Below are positions 1-9,594 of a stretch of DNA of 64,000 bases, in pieces; position 1 is the first letter of the stretch; every line of letters starts with the position of its first letter. Under the pieces are notes generated by a model. It searched no databases, was not told where the DNA came from, and saw nothing but the letters and a program-made list of their open reading frames with translations. This DNA is from Phocoenobacter atlanticus subsp. cyclopteri (GTDB taxonomy: Bacteria; Pseudomonadota; Gammaproteobacteria; Enterobacterales; Pasteurellaceae), in assembly GCF_018343795.1 (NCBI RefSeq), contig NZ_CP074346.1, positions 496,001 to 560,000 of the forward strand, read 5' to 3'. A program made the position numbers and the translations under genes.

Positions 1-45
1 TTTTTGTATATTAAATCAATTATTTTTTACTATGAAGTAAGAAAA

Positions 46-222
46 AACCCGAAGTGCCGTGACTAGAGTAAGTCCTTGAACCATTCGGTTCAAGGGAGTC
101 TGTATGACTGTTTTTAGGCTTCTCGAATAAACGAGCCTGCACACCAACAGTAAAAACGTGACTCAAAGAGTTTTAGATATCGGCTCAGGGACATTACTAG
201 TTCACGCACACCTCAGGCAAGG
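46..222 (-). ncRNA. ssrS: 6S RNA
   Basis: Read on the minus strand, this stretch holds the blocks typical of gammaproteobacterial 6S RNA: CCCTGAGCCGATAT near the 5' side, GGCTCG...CGAGAAGCC in the middle, and the hairpin CCTTGAACC/GGTTCAAGG near the 3' side. The two ends (about 205-222 and 46-62) can pair as the closing stem. 6S RNA binds the sigma-70 RNA polymerase holoenzyme and restrains it in stationary phase. It lies directly downstream of zapA, as in E. coli and Haemophilus, so it is probably made from zapA read-through or its own promoter. The ends are estimated from the closing stem. Confidence 0.9.
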
Positions 223-270
223 GAATATTACTGGAATTTGCGTTATTTTTCTAGTCTTTATTTGAGGAAA

Positions 271-603
271 TCATTCATTTTTAGTTTTTTGTTGAATATT
301 AAAAGAAGATTCCGTTGGAATTTTTAATTTTTCTAATGATAAATCCAACTTTTTAAGACAAGACACTAAGGTATTTTGAGTTTCTCTATTTTTATTTTTC
401 TCTTGTGTTAATTCAAATTGCAAATTTAATGCAATAATAATTAACACTTTTTCAAGTTGAATAATTTTTGATTGATCTTTTAATTTTGCTACACGTCCTT
501 CTAATAACAGTGCAGATTCAAGCAATTCCTCTTGTTGTTCATCTGGACAATAGAGTTTGATTAATTGCCCTAATATCTGAATTTCAATATTATTATTTTG
601 CAT
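271..603 (-). CDS. zapA: Cell division protein ZapA
   Basis: A 110-residue protein matching ZapA in length, opening (IEIQILGQLIKLYCPDEQQEELLESA) and the long C-terminal helix (about residues 45-95) that forms the tetrameric coiled coil. ZapA binds FtsZ at midcell and cross-links protofilaments so that the Z ring stays tight. It is followed by the 6S RNA gene and is divergent from the ygfB-type gene, the arrangement seen in enterobacteria and Haemophilus. The start overlaps nothing once the neighbour's start is moved to 667. Confidence 0.93.
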   Translation of the reverse strand: MQNNNIEIQILGQLIKLYCPDEQQEELLESALLLEGRVAKLKDQSKIIQLEKVLIIIALNLQFELTQEKNKNRETQNTLVSCLKKLDLSLEKLKIPTESSFNIQQKTKNE

Positions 604-666
604 AAAACCTCACGTAATTCAAAAATTTTTGGTATTATGCCACCCTTTGGGAGAATAAAAAAGACT

Positions 667-1227
667 ATGACGACAATACAAGTAAATAGAATTAAAAAAT
701 TACTCAGTGAATTACAAGTTGACTATACTGTAGCTGAATTACATGGTTTTTTAGGAGGATTGATTGCTGGAGGGATTAAAGATGATTCTTGGAAAGTTTT
801 TTTTCAGCAATTTATTAATGATGGTAATGATTTATCACCAAATACATCAACAAAATTAACAACTCTTTATACACAATTAATAATAGCTTTTAAGAAAGAA
901 GACGTTTTATTTTCTTTGTGGTTACCACAAGATAAAAAAGAAATTCCAATTCTCGTTGATGGCATTGGGGAATGGACTAGCAATTTTATGTTAGGTCTTG
1001 GATTGGCACAACCTTATATTCAAAAAGAAGTGAAAGAAATAAATGAAGTACTTAATGATCTTAGTGAAATATCAAAATTAAGTTATTGTAAAGAGGATGA
1101 TCCAATAGAGTCAGTAGAAGCGGCAGAAGAGATATTAGATTATCTGCACAGCGTAACACTATTTTTGTATAATCACTTTTCTTCATTTGTATTAGTTCAG
1201 ACAAGATCTGACAATAATACTCCTTGA
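667..1227 (+). CDS. ygfB: UPF0149 family protein, YgfB-like
   Basis: A 186-residue acidic helical protein of the UPF0149/YgfB family, with the family pattern AELHGFLGGLIAGG near residues 18-31 and an acidic C-terminal half. The molecular function is not established here; in Pseudomonas a YgfB protein influences gene regulation linked to beta-lactam tolerance, but that role cannot be carried over. An open frame begins at 598, but a good -10 (TATTAT, 633-638, preceded by TGG) lies inside that extension, so a transcript from it could not include the upstream ATG. The ATG at 667 with GGGAG at 649-653 is therefore preferred and agrees with the family N terminus. It is divergent from zapA. Confidence 0.82.
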   Translation: MTTIQVNRIKKLLSELQVDYTVAELHGFLGGLIAGGIKDDSWKVFFQQFINDGNDLSPNTSTKLTTLYTQLIIAFKKEDVLFSLWLPQDKKEIPILVDGIGEWTSNFMLGLGLAQPYIQKEVKEINEVLNDLSEISKLSYCKEDDPIESVEAAEEILDYLHSVTLFLYNHFSSFVLVQTRSDNNTP

Positions 1228-1296
1228 AAAAAATAAAGTTACTTGTTTTGATAAGGGTGTTAAAACTTAAATCAAAAACACTAAGAGGTAACTCTT

Positions 1297-1565
1297 ATGT
1301 ACTATACTAACAATCAAATCATCAAGCATAAAGTTGGTTTATTAAATTTAGCTGAATAATTAGGCAATATTTTTAAAGCTTGTAAGATAATGAGTATCTT
1401 AAGAGATACTTTTTATCGTTATCAATATCTCACTCAAACCAGTGGTATTGATACCCTAATTAATAAAATAGAAGAATCACCAATCTTAAAAACTTATAAA
1501 AAAAGTTGCTATTGGAGGAATTTTTTTTACTGATTCACAAGTAAAAATGTGATGCCGTTCTTTTT
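1297..1565 (+). pseudogene. IS481-family transposase relic
   Basis: The frame from 1297 reads MYYTNNQIIKHKVGLLNLAE, then a stop, then LGNIFKACKIMSILRDTFYRYQ, the N-terminal helix-turn-helix region of IS481-family transposases. After about residue 75 the frame changes and a short piece resembling GIFVSDSGVRSIW (here GIFFTDSQVKM then a stop) appears at about 1517-1555, which implies an internal deletion plus a frameshift. The catalytic DDE domain is absent. It occupies the otherwise empty gap between the ygfB-type gene and apt, and marks an old insertion. No clear terminal repeats or target duplication were found. Confidence 0.75.
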
Positions 1566-1658
1566 ATTATAATATTTGATTAATTTCTATTCAATTATAA
1601 TTTTGTTATCGGATTTGTTGAGATAAATTAATTATTTTCCTTGTAATTTTACTCATTT

Positions 1659-1686
1659 TTGATAGATTTAGTAGGTTTTGTATAAT
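1659..1686 (+). promoter_or_regulatory. apt promoter (sigma-70 type)
   Basis: TTGATA at 1659-1664 and TATAAT at 1681-1686 are separated by 16 bp and lie 18 bp upstream of the apt start, giving a very short leader that contains an AGG ribosome-binding core at 1695-1697. Confidence 0.65.
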
Positions 1687-1704
1687 TAAATATTAGGTTG
1701 AATT

Positions 1705-2247
1705 ATGAACCAGAAATTAGAACTAATTAAATCATCGATTAAATCTATCCCAAATTACCCAAAGGAAGGGATTGTTTTTCGTGATATCACATCACTTTTA
1801 GAAGTTCCTGCCGCATTTCAAGCAGCAGTGGATATTATGGTTGAGCAATTTAAAGATAAAGGGATTACTAAAGTTGTGGGAACTGAATCTCGTGGTTTTA
1901 TTTTTGGGGCACCTGTGGCATTAGCATTGGAATTGCCTTTTTTTTTAGTGCGTAAGCCAAATAAATTACCACGTGAAGTAATTTCTCAATCTTATGAATT
2001 GGAATATGGTCAAGATACTTTAGAAATTCATACTGATTCGATAAAAGAAAACGATAATGTTTTGGTTATTGATGATTTATTGGCAACGGGAGGAACTGTT
2101 GAAGCAACAGTAAAACTCATTAATCGCTTAGGTGGAAGAGTAGAGTATGCTGCTTTTGTGATTGGTTTACCTGCTTTACAAGGGGCGGAACGTCTTAAAA
2201 AAATAGACGTAAAATCAATGACAATCATCGATTTTGACGGACATTAA
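1705..2247 (+). CDS. apt: Adenine phosphoribosyltransferase
   Basis: A 180-residue purine salvage enzyme that converts adenine and PRPP to AMP and pyrophosphate in the cytoplasm. It shows the type I phosphoribosyltransferase signature [13 protein letters not shown] (about residues 119-131) for PRPP binding, the conserved [18 protein letters not shown] opening, and the [12 protein letters not shown] segment. Length matches the family. It precedes dnaX by 45 bp on the same strand, a pairing also seen in E. coli and H. influenzae, so the two may share a transcript. Confidence 0.97.
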   Translation: MNQKLELIKSSIKSIPNYPKEGIVFRDITSLLEVPAAFQAAVDIMVEQFKDKGITKVVGTESRGFIFGAPVALALELPFFLVRKPNKLPREVISQSYELEYGQDTLEIHTDSIKENDNVLVIDDLLATGGTVEATVKLINRLGGRVEYAAFVIGLPALQGAERLKKIDVKSMTIIDFDGH

Positions 2248-2292
2248 TTTTTATTTTTTTTGTATATTAAAGTCAGTCTTTTAAGGTAAAAA

Positions 2293-4371
2293 ATGTCTTA
2301 TCAAGTTTTAGCTCGTAAATGGCGACCACAACGATTTCAAGATGTTGTAGGGCAGAAACACGTTTTAATGGCTCTGGAAAATGGATTGCGAGAAGAGAGA
2401 TTACATCACGCTTATCTTTTTTCTGGCACTCGTGGTGTGGGTAAAACCTCTATTGCACGTTTGTTAGCGAAAGGCTTAAATTGTGAGAAAGGCATTAGTG
2501 CGACACCTTGTAGTGAATGTGAAAATTGCAAAGCCATTGAAGAGGCGCGTTTTATTGATTTAATTGAGATTGATGCAGCCTCTCGTACTAAAGTGGAAGA
2601 TACTAGGGAAGTATTGGATAATGTCCAATATAAACCAACGGTGGGACGTTTTAAGGTCTATTTAATTGATGAAGTGCATATGCTTTCTCGTCATAGTTTT
2701 AATGCTTTACTTAAAACCTTAGAGGAACCACCTGAGTATGTAAAATTTTTATTGGCTACAACAGATCCTCAAAAATTACCGATTACTATTCTTTCTCGTT
2801 GTATGCAATTTCATTTGCGTGCTTTAGAGCAACATCAGATTAGTGATCATCTTGCTTTTATTCTTAATCAAGAAAATATTCCTTTTGAAGAATTAGCATT
2901 AGAGAAATTAGCTAAATCAGCACGGGGGAGTATCCGTGATGCCTTGAGTTTAACAGATCAAGCCATTGCGGTAAGTAATGCCAATATTACTCTTCCTATT
3001 GTGCAACAAATGTTAGGGCTATTAGATGATAACCAGCCATTAGAATTAGTACAAGCTCTCGCACTTGCGGATGGTGAAAAATTAATGGCAGTCATTGATG
3101 ATGTGGCACATAGAGGAGTGGATTGGCAATCGCTATTAAGTGCTGTTGCAGAAACGTTACATAAAATTGCCATCTTACAACTGTTACCTAATACCTCTGT
3201 GGAGGATTCTCCTTTACATTTTTTAGCTAAACAGCTTTCTCCTGAAGATATACAATTTTTCTATCAATTAATATTAATGGGAAAAAAAGAGCTTCCTTTT
3301 GCCAGTGAACCGAGAGAAGGCGTTGAAATGACAATGTTACGAGCTTTAGCATTTCACCCAAAACGCATAGAAAATGAAGTTATTTCAGTTGCAACTATTC
3401 AGCAAAATAATCAACCTCAGCAAGAAGTCATCTCGCAAACGAATATTGATAAATTAAAAGCACGTTTGAATGTAGCGGCATCATCAATTACATCACAACC
3501 TCAGATAGCCGCCGTAGAAAACGTACCAAAACAAGCGGTTACATCTTCACAACAATTTGCAAATTCTGATCAACAAGTTACCGCTATGGTAGAGCTTGTT
3601 GATGAGAAAAAGGTAGAAAAAAACTCTTTATCACCTGCTTTAGCTGCATTACAAGCACGTGAACAACTTAAAAATCGTAAAGCAAAATTAAACGAAACAG
3701 AAAAAAAAAAGGTTGAAGTAAAGCCTGCTATTACAGAAAAGAAAAAAACGCAAAGCTCATCAGATTTACAACAACGTTTAGCCAGTTTAACACAAGCCAA
3801 TTCAACGGCTGAAATTGTAGAAAAACAAGGTGAGAGACAGGAAGATGATGAACATTATCGCTGGCAGTGGCTCGATCCTGAATTAGGTAATGAGATTGAA
3901 ACAGCTAAGCCTTCAGATATTAAACAAGCGATCTTACAACAGCGAACCCCTGAATTAACCGAAAAAATCACGCAACTTTCTTGTGAAAGAGATCGTTGGT
4001 GTCAAATTATTTACAATTCAAGAGTTTCTGGTTTATCGCGTTTAATGGCGTTAAATTGCTATATCGCTGACCAAAAAGAGAATGAACTGCAATTGGTATT
4101 AACTCCTGCAATGGCTCATTTAGATAAACCAGAAATTCATCAAGCATTAATTGAGGCATTGAAAGAACAAGATCTTAGTTATTCATTAACCGTTGCTGAA
4201 ACTATTCCTGAAAGTCAGAAACACCAAACAGCCTTAGAAATTAAGCGAGAAATCTTTGAGCAATTAACCAATGAAGCAAAAAGTACATTAATAAATGATC
4301 CTAAACTTAATTTATTAAGCCGTACATTTAATGCAGAAATTGATGAATCGACCATTCGACCAGTAGCTTAA
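2293..4371 (+). CDS. dnaX: DNA polymerase III subunits tau and gamma
   Basis: The clamp-loader ATPase of 692 residues. Seen in order: Walker A GTRGVGKT (residues 45-52), a zinc module with Cys64, Cys73, Cys76 and Cys79, the DEVH Walker B box (126-129), the LSRC sensor, and after about residue 370 a low-complexity linker rich in Gln, Lys and Glu leading to the C-terminal tau domains that bind DnaB and the polymerase core. E. coli tau is 643 residues, so the linker is somewhat longer here. Codons 470-473 lie in a run of ten A, and a -1 shift there gives one Gly and then a stop, matching how E. coli makes the short gamma form. It lies downstream of apt; the usual ybaB-recR pair does not follow. 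Confidence 0.97.
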   Translation: MSYQVLARKWRPQRFQDVVGQKHVLMALENGLREERLHHAYLFSGTRGVGKTSIARLLAKGLNCEKGISATPCSECENCKAIEEARFIDLIEIDAASRTKVEDTREVLDNVQYKPTVGRFKVYLIDEVHMLSRHSFNALLKTLEEPPEYVKFLLATTDPQKLPITILSRCMQFHLRALEQHQISDHLAFILNQENIPFEELALEKLAKSARGSIRDALSLTDQAIAVSNANITLPIVQQMLGLLDDNQPLELVQALALADGEKLMAVIDDVAHRGVDWQSLLSAVAETLHKIAILQLLPNTSVEDSPLHFLAKQLSPEDIQFFYQLILMGKKELPFASEPREGVEMTMLRALAFHPKRIENEVISVATIQQNNQPQQEVISQTNIDKLKARLNVAASSITSQPQIAAVENVPKQAVTSSQQFANSDQQVTAMVELVDEKKVEKNSLSPALAALQAREQLKNRKAKLNETEKKKVEVKPAITEKKKTQSSSDLQQRLASLTQANSTAEIVEKQGERQEDDEHYRWQWLDPELGNEIETAKPSDIKQAILQQRTPELTEKITQLSCERDRWCQIIYNSRVSGLSRLMALNCYIADQKENELQLVLTPAMAHLDKPEIHQALIEALKEQDLSYSLTVAETIPESQKHQTALEIKREIFEQLTNEAKSTLINDPKLNLLSRTFNAEIDESTIRPVA
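3700..3716 (+). promoter_or_regulatory. Probable dnaX slippage site producing gamma
   Basis: The coding frame reads GAA AAA AAA AAG GTT from 3700, that is ten consecutive A followed by GG. If the ribosome (or RNA polymerase adding one A) slips into the -1 frame at AAA AAG, the next codons are GGT TGA, so a protein of about 474 residues ends one residue after the site. The E. coli site also yields one residue and then TGA. A strong stimulatory hairpin just downstream was not seen, so slippage during transcription, as in Thermus dnaX, is equally possible. Confidence 0.6.
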
Positions 4372-4412
4372 TGCTAACTGGTTTCCCATTTACTTATTAC
4401 TGAAAAGAAAAA

Positions 4413-5312
4413 ATGTACGCATTAGAAATTAAAAAACTTGTCAAACAATATGCCTCAGGTGTAAAAGCGGTTCAGGGTATTGATTTAACTGTAGAACAGG
4501 GAGATTTTTATGCTTTGTTAGGACATAACGGAGCAGGGAAATCAACGACTATTGGAATTATCAGCTCATTGGTCAATAAAACCAGTGGTACCGTGAAAGT
4601 ATTTGGTTATGATTTAGATACTCAAAAACAGAAATTAAAACAACAAATTGGTTTGGTACCACAAGAGTTTAATTTCAATACTTTTGAAAAAGTAGAAGAT
4701 ATTTTAGTTAATCAAGCAGGGTTTTATGGTGTACCACGTAAAGATGCAATAAAACGAGCAGAGTACTGGTTAAAAAAATTAGAACTATGGGAGAAACGTC
4801 ACACGCTTTCTTATGCCCTTTCTGGCGGAATGAAACGCCGAATAATGATCGCACGTGCCTTAATGCACAATCCTAGATTACTTATTTTAGATGAGCCCAC
4901 TGCAGGGGTAGATATTGAATTACGTCGTTCACTGTGGGAGTTTTTAAAAGAACTTAATCAACAAGGCACCACTATTATTTTAACTACTCACTATTTTGAA
5001 GAAGCAGAAAGTTTATGTCGTAATATTGGTATTATGCAAAATGGTGAAATTGTAGAAAATACCTCAATGAAAGCACTATTAACTAAATTAAAAAGTGAAC
5101 TATTTTTACTTGATTTGAATAAAAAATGCTCCCTTGAACTACCAAATTATCCTTTTCAATGGGTAGATGACAATACTATTGAAGTAGAAGTAACGAGAAC
5201 ACAGGGTTTAAATCAATTATTTCAACAGCTTAATGAACAAAATGTAGAAGTTGTGAGTATGCGAAATAAAGCAAACCGTCTTGAAACATTATTTATTGAT
5301 ATGGCAGAATAA
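4413..5312 (+). CDS. yadG: ABC transporter ATP-binding protein, YadG-like
   Basis: A 299-residue ATPase with Walker A GHNGAGKS (about residues 37-44), the ABC signature LSGGM (about 139-143), Walker B LLILDEP, and the switch His in LTTHY. It belongs to the DrrA/YadG subfamily whose partner is an ABC-2 type membrane protein, which is exactly the next gene. The pair probably exports a small molecule or envelope component; the substrate is unknown. The membrane gene starts one base after its stop, so translation is probably coupled. Confidence 0.88.
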   Translation: MYALEIKKLVKQYASGVKAVQGIDLTVEQGDFYALLGHNGAGKSTTIGIISSLVNKTSGTVKVFGYDLDTQKQKLKQQIGLVPQEFNFNTFEKVEDILVNQAGFYGVPRKDAIKRAEYWLKKLELWEKRHTLSYALSGGMKRRIMIARALMHNPRLLILDEPTAGVDIELRRSLWEFLKELNQQGTTIILTTHYFEEAESLCRNIGIMQNGEIVENTSMKALLTKLKSELFLLDLNKKCSLELPNYPFQWVDDNTIEVEVTRTQGLNQLFQQLNEQNVEVVSMRNKANRLETLFIDMAE

Positions 5313-5313
5313 A

Positions 5314-6078
5314 ATGCAAAATTTAACAGGTTTTTATACATTAGTCCGCAAAGAAACAAAACGAATATTTCGAATTTGGCGACAAACACTAATTCCACCA
5401 ATGATTACTACCACACTTTATTTCTTTATTTTTGGTAAGTTGATCGGTACACGTATTGGTGATATGGATGGAGTAAATTATGTTCAATTTATTGCACCGG
5501 GTTTAATAATGATGTCTGCCATTACCTCTGCTTATGGCAATGCAGCCTCGTCATTCTTTTTAAGTAAATATTCCAAACATATTGAAGAATTATTGGTTTC
5601 TCCTCTTTCCACTCATACTATTATTGGTGGTTATGTGGCAGGAAGTATTGTGAGAGCAGGGATTGTTGGTATTCTTGTCACTACTGTTGCATTGTGTTTT
5701 GTTTCTTATGATATTTACTCGTGGTTAGTGATTATTGCGATTATGCTAATGACCATCATAATGTTTGCTTTAGCAGGGTTAATTAATGCGATTTATGCCA
5801 AAAGTTTTGATGAAATCAACCTTATCCCTACCTTTATTTTAACGCCTCTAATTTATTTAGGCGGCGTATTTTATTCTATTTCATTACTCTCTGATTTCTG
5901 GCAAGGTGTATCAAAATTCAACCCAATTATGTATATGGTTAATGGTTTTCGTTATGGTTTTTTAGGAATTAGTGATGTTTCGATTTACTATACTTTTTCA
6001 ATTTTAGCGATTTTTATAGCAGTGTTATATAGCATTGTTTATCGTTTACTGGATAAAGGTGTTGGATTAAGAACTTAA
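5314..6078 (+). CDS. yadH: ABC-2 type transporter permease, YadH-like
   Basis: A 254-residue inner-membrane protein with about six hydrophobic segments and the ABC-2 family pattern (RIFRIWRQTLIPPMITTTLYFFIFG near the N terminus; NPIMYMVNGFRYGFLG near residue 210). It is the membrane partner of the ATPase just upstream. An open frame starts at 5281 inside the ATPase gene, but the ATG at 5314, one base after that gene's stop, gives the usual YadH length (256 in E. coli) and opening. A strong two-way hairpin terminator follows at 6256-6298. Confidence 0.88.
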   Translation: MQNLTGFYTLVRKETKRIFRIWRQTLIPPMITTTLYFFIFGKLIGTRIGDMDGVNYVQFIAPGLIMMSAITSAYGNAASSFFLSKYSKHIEELLVSPLSTHTIIGGYVAGSIVRAGIVGILVTTVALCFVSYDIYSWLVIIAIMLMTIIMFALAGLINAIYAKSFDEINLIPTFILTPLIYLGGVFYSISLLSDFWQGVSKFNPIMYMVNGFRYGFLGISDVSIYYTFSILAIFIAVLYSIVYRLLDKGVGLRT

Positions 6079-6255
6079 GGTAATTCATAGAGTTATATTT
6101 TAAGCGGTAAGATTGTTTGATTTTTTTACAAATTGGAATAAGAAACTAACTGATTTTTGATTAATAATATTATTTTACTATTGGTATCTTTGCAAAATAT
6201 ATAAGGATTTTACTTTATACGCAATTATCAAAAAATAGCGATAAAACATTACATT

Positions 6256-6298
6256 AAAAAGAAAAAAGCATAGAAATAATCTATGCTTTTTCTTTTTT
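6256..6298. terminator. Bidirectional terminator between yadH and dppA
   Basis: A 19-bp inverted repeat: arm 6256-6274 (AAAAAGAAAAAAGCATAGA), 5-nt loop, arm 6280-6298. Each arm ends in an A/T run, so it can stop transcription from both converging genes. Confidence 0.85.
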
Positions 6299-6306
6299 AT
6301 AAAGAA

Positions 6307-7905
6307 TTATTTATCTTTTAATTTTGTTCCATATAAATAAACATAGCCAAATGGACTAGTTTTATAATCCATTACTCGTGTACTTGTTGGAACTGCAATA
6401 ATGGAATGCGCAACTGTTACCCAAGGCATTTGTTGTCTAACAATCACTTGAGCTTGTTTATATAGTTTTGCTCGTTCTTCTTTATTTGATAAACCTTTTG
6501 CTTTGGTGAGTAACGCATCAAATTCTTTATTACAGAAACGACCATAATTATTGATGCCAATATTTTCACAACCTAACAATGGTGATAAGAAGTTATCAGG
6601 ATCACCATTATCACCAGACCAACCAGCAATAATCGCATCAAAATTACCTTGTCTAGCATGTTTTCTATAATCAAGGACTTCATTGACTAGCTCAACTTTA
6701 ACACCGATTTTTTCCCAGTCAGATTTAATGAGCGTTGCTAATTTACTTGGTTCAGGTAATGAAGCTCCTTTTTTATGATCATTCATTAACACTTTCATTG
6801 TAAAACCATCTGGATAACCAGCGTCTTTAAGCAATTGTTTTGCTTTTGCAATATCTTGAGTGTAAGGCTGAATATCATCATTATAGCCCCAAACAGTTGG
6901 TGCTAATGGATTTTTAGCTTGAACACCAAAGCCTTTATAGACAATATCAATAATGGCTTTTCTATCCACTGCATAATTTAATGCTTCACGTACTTTTACA
7001 TTATCAAAAATAGGTCTTTCATTATTAAACGCAATATAAGAGACATTCATACCCTTATATCTTAATAAATTAATTTTTGGATTTTTATCCATTGCTGGAA
7101 TATCATTTTGATTTGGAAACTCAATAAGATCACATTCGCCTTTAATTAATTTTGCATAACGAGTTGTAGCATCAGGGATAATGTCAAAAATTAAACGATC
7201 AAAATCAGCTTTTCCTTTCCAATATTCTTTATTGGCAAAATAACGAATTTTTTGATCTTTTTTATATCCAGCAAAAATAAAAGGACCTGTTCCAATAGGA
7301 AGTTTATCAATAGTTTCTGGTTTTCCTTCTTTCATCATTTTATCAGCATATTCAGCCGAATGAATTGAGGTAAAATCCATACCTAAACTAGATAAAAACG
7401 TTGAATCTGGTTTGCTTAATACAAACTTGATAGTATGATCATCTACTTTTTTGAGAGATTTAATTAACTTAGGAAATCCCATTCCTTTGAAATAAGGATA
7501 AATACCATTTGAAACATTATGGAATGGATGTTTGTCATCTAACATACGTTGAAATGAAAAAATTACATCATCAGCATTAAAATCACGGCTTGGGGTAAAT
7601 ATTTTACTAGAATGAAATTTAACCCCTTGACGTAAATGAAAAGTATAAGTTAAACCATCATCGCTAATATCCCAGCTTTCAGCTAATACAGGCTCAATAT
7701 CTGTTGTTCCACGTTTAAACTCAACTAAACGATTATAAACCTGCTGTGATGTTGCATTATAGGTTTTGCCATCTATTAGTAAAATAGGGCTAAAGCCTTT
7801 TGGTGCTTTATCTGTACAATAATAAAAAGTTTTACCAGAGGCTTGAGCTACACCAGTAAATAACAATACTGTTGCCATTAAAGAAAATTTGGTACTTAGT
7901 TTCAT
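6307..7905 (-). CDS. dppA: Periplasmic dipeptide-binding protein, DppA/SBP5 family
   Basis: A 532-residue solute-binding protein of ABC family 5. A signal peptide is clear (KLSTKFSLMATVLLFTGVAQA, cleavage before SGKTFYYC). The SBP5 signature region LAESWDISDDGLTYTFHLRQGVKFH (about residues 55-80) and C-terminal family blocks are present. It resembles E. coli DppA more than the Haemophilus lipoprotein HbpA/GbpA, because no lipobox cysteine follows the signal; heme or glutathione binding, known for relatives, cannot be excluded. No permease or ATPase gene lies next to it here. The ATG at 7905 with GGGAG at 7911-7916 is chosen over an upstream ATG at 7917 that has no ribosome site. Confidence 0.85.
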   Translation of the reverse strand: MKLSTKFSLMATVLLFTGVAQASGKTFYYCTDKAPKGFSPILLIDGKTYNATSQQVYNRLVEFKRGTTDIEPVLAESWDISDDGLTYTFHLRQGVKFHSSKIFTPSRDFNADDVIFSFQRMLDDKHPFHNVSNGIYPYFKGMGFPKLIKSLKKVDDHTIKFVLSKPDSTFLSSLGMDFTSIHSAEYADKMMKEGKPETIDKLPIGTGPFIFAGYKKDQKIRYFANKEYWKGKADFDRLIFDIIPDATTRYAKLIKGECDLIEFPNQNDIPAMDKNPKINLLRYKGMNVSYIAFNNERPIFDNVKVREALNYAVDRKAIIDIVYKGFGVQAKNPLAPTVWGYNDDIQPYTQDIAKAKQLLKDAGYPDGFTMKVLMNDHKKGASLPEPSKLATLIKSDWEKIGVKVELVNEVLDYRKHARQGNFDAIIAGWSGDNGDPDNFLSPLLGCENIGINNYGRFCNKEFDALLTKAKGLSNKEERAKLYKQAQVIVRQQMPWVTVAHSIIAVPTSTRVMDYKTSPFGYVYLYGTKLKDK

Positions 7906-8022
7906 AAAATCTCCCAAAGTGTAAAGATAAGCTGAGGATACCTGTTCAATCTATATTTTATAAATAATAAAAAGTTCTATCTTATGTTAAAAAGTTATAA
8001 AAACACATTGTTTAGAATAATT

Positions 8023-9594
8023 TTATTCCCACTCAATCGTCGCTGGCGGCTTGCCACTCACATCATAAACGACACGAGAAATGCCTTCGACTTCATTGAT
8101 AATACGATTTGAAATTTTACCTAATAAGTCATAAGGTAAATGTGTCCAGTGTGCGGTCATAAAGTCGATAGTTTCAACAGCACGTAGTGAAACAACCCAG
8201 TCGTATTTACGTCCATCACCCATTACACCAACAGATTTTACAGGTAAAAATACCGTAAAGGCTTGGCTGACTTTGTAGTACCAATCGGCATTGTGTAATT
8301 CTTCGATAAAAATAGCGTCTGCTTTACGGAGTAAATCACAATATTCTTTTTTCACTTCGCCTAAAACACGCACGCCTAAACCCGGTCCAGGGAATGGATG
8401 GCGGTTTAACATTTGTGCAGGTAAACCTAAGGCTAAACCGATTTTACGCACTTCGTCTTTAAAGAGTTCACGCAACGGCTCGACTAATCCAAGTTTCATA
8501 TAATCAGGTAATCCGCCAACATTGTGGTGAGATTTGATCACGTGGGCTTTGCCCGTTTTACTTGCTGCAGATTCGATCACATCAGGATAAATCGTACCTT
8601 GTGCTAACCATTTTACGTTGTCGTGTTTGTGAGATTCTTCATCAAACACTTCCACGAATACATTACCGATAATTTTGCGTTTTGCTTCTGGCTCATCAAC
8701 ACCTGCAAGGCGATCTAAAAAGCGTTGTTCCGCATCAACTTTGGTTATGTTTAATCCGAATTTATCACCAAACATTTCCATTACTTGCTCCGCTTCATTT
8801 AAACGTAATAATCCGTTATCGACAAAAACGCAGTGTAATTTTTTGCCGATAGCACGGTGTAGCAATAATGCGACTACCGATGAATCGACACCACCAGATA
8901 AGCCTAAAATGACTTCATCATCGCCCACTTGTGCTTTAATGCGAGCAATAGCGTCTTCGATGATATTTTCTGCTGTCCATTTAGTTTCACAGCCACAAAT
9001 ATTAACCACAAAATTAGTTAATAAGCCTAAACCTTGTTTGGTATGGGTGACTTCTGGGTGGAATTGTACGCCGTAAAATTGACGGTTTTCATCTGACATT
9101 GACGCAATCGGGCAAGTTGGGGTTAAGCCTGTTACTTGGAAACCTTGTGGTAATTGAGTCACTTTATCGCCGTGACTCATCCATACATCAAGCAGGGGAT
9201 TTGAAGCGGTAAGATCATCATTTAATTTTGCAAATAATTGATCTTGTCCTTTTAATTCAACCTGTGCGTAACCAAACTCACGATGATCTGATCCTTCGGT
9301 TAAGCCACCAAGTTGCATTGCCATTGTTTGCATTCCGTAGCAGATACCAAGTACTGGCACGCCTGCATTAAATACATATTCAGGGGCTCTTGGGCTACCT
9401 TGCTCTGTGGTACTTTCAGGTCCACCAGACAGAATAATCCCTGTTGGATTAAATTCACGAATTTGCTCTTCGGTAACGTCCCAAGCCCAAAGCTCACAAT
9501 AAACCCCAATTTCACGCACACGACGAGCGATAAGTTGGGTATATTGTGATCCGAAATCTAAAATTAAAATTTTATGGTTGTGTATGTTGTTCAT
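8023..9594 (-). CDS. guaA: GMP synthase (glutamine-hydrolysing)
   Basis: The last step of GMP synthesis: XMP + ATP + glutamine to GMP. From the ATG at 9594 the protein has 523 residues (E. coli 525). Seen: class I amidotransferase with catalytic Cys85 in LGICYGMQ and the FHPEVTHT histidine block, the ATP pyrophosphatase P-loop [11 protein letters not shown], and the C-terminal dimer domain ending [12 protein letters not shown]. The open frame continues upstream of 9594 for 168 codons without a stop, and that part is the C-terminal piece of a DNA adenine methylase, not GuaA. guaB, its usual partner, is about 3.6 kb upstream, beyond an inserted block. Expression after the insertion may depend on promoters in that block. 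Confidence 0.96.
   Translation of the reverse strand: MNNIHNHKILILDFGSQYTQLIARRVREIGVYCELWAWDVTEEQIREFNPTGIILSGGPESTTEQGSPRAPEYVFNAGVPVLGICYGMQTMAMQLGGLTEGSDHREFGYAQVELKGQDQLFAKLNDDLTASNPLLDVWMSHGDKVTQLPQGFQVTGLTPTCPIASMSDENRQFYGVQFHPEVTHTKQGLGLLTNFVVNICGCETKWTAENIIEDAIARIKAQVGDDEVILGLSGGVDSSVVALLLHRAIGKKLHCVFVDNGLLRLNEAEQVMEMFGDKFGLNITKVDAEQRFLDRLAGVDEPEAKRKIIGNVFVEVFDEESHKHDNVKWLAQGTIYPDVIESAASKTGKAHVIKSHHNVGGLPDYMKLGLVEPLRELFKDEVRKIGLALGLPAQMLNRHPFPGPGLGVRVLGEVKKEYCDLLRKADAIFIEELHNADWYYKVSQAFTVFLPVKSVGVMGDGRKYDWVVSLRAVETIDFMTAHWTHLPYDLLGKISNRIINEVEGISRVVYDVSGKPPATIEWE

Noticed and set aside
598-666. N-terminal extension of the ygfB-type gene to 598
   Set aside because: It contains a good -10 sequence, overlaps the zapA start region, and relatives begin near the ATG at 667.
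8675-9076. 133-codon open frame on the plus strand within guaA
   Set aside because: Antisense shadow of a conserved gene; the protein is low in family resemblance and rich in Ser/Thr/Asn as expected for a reversed frame.
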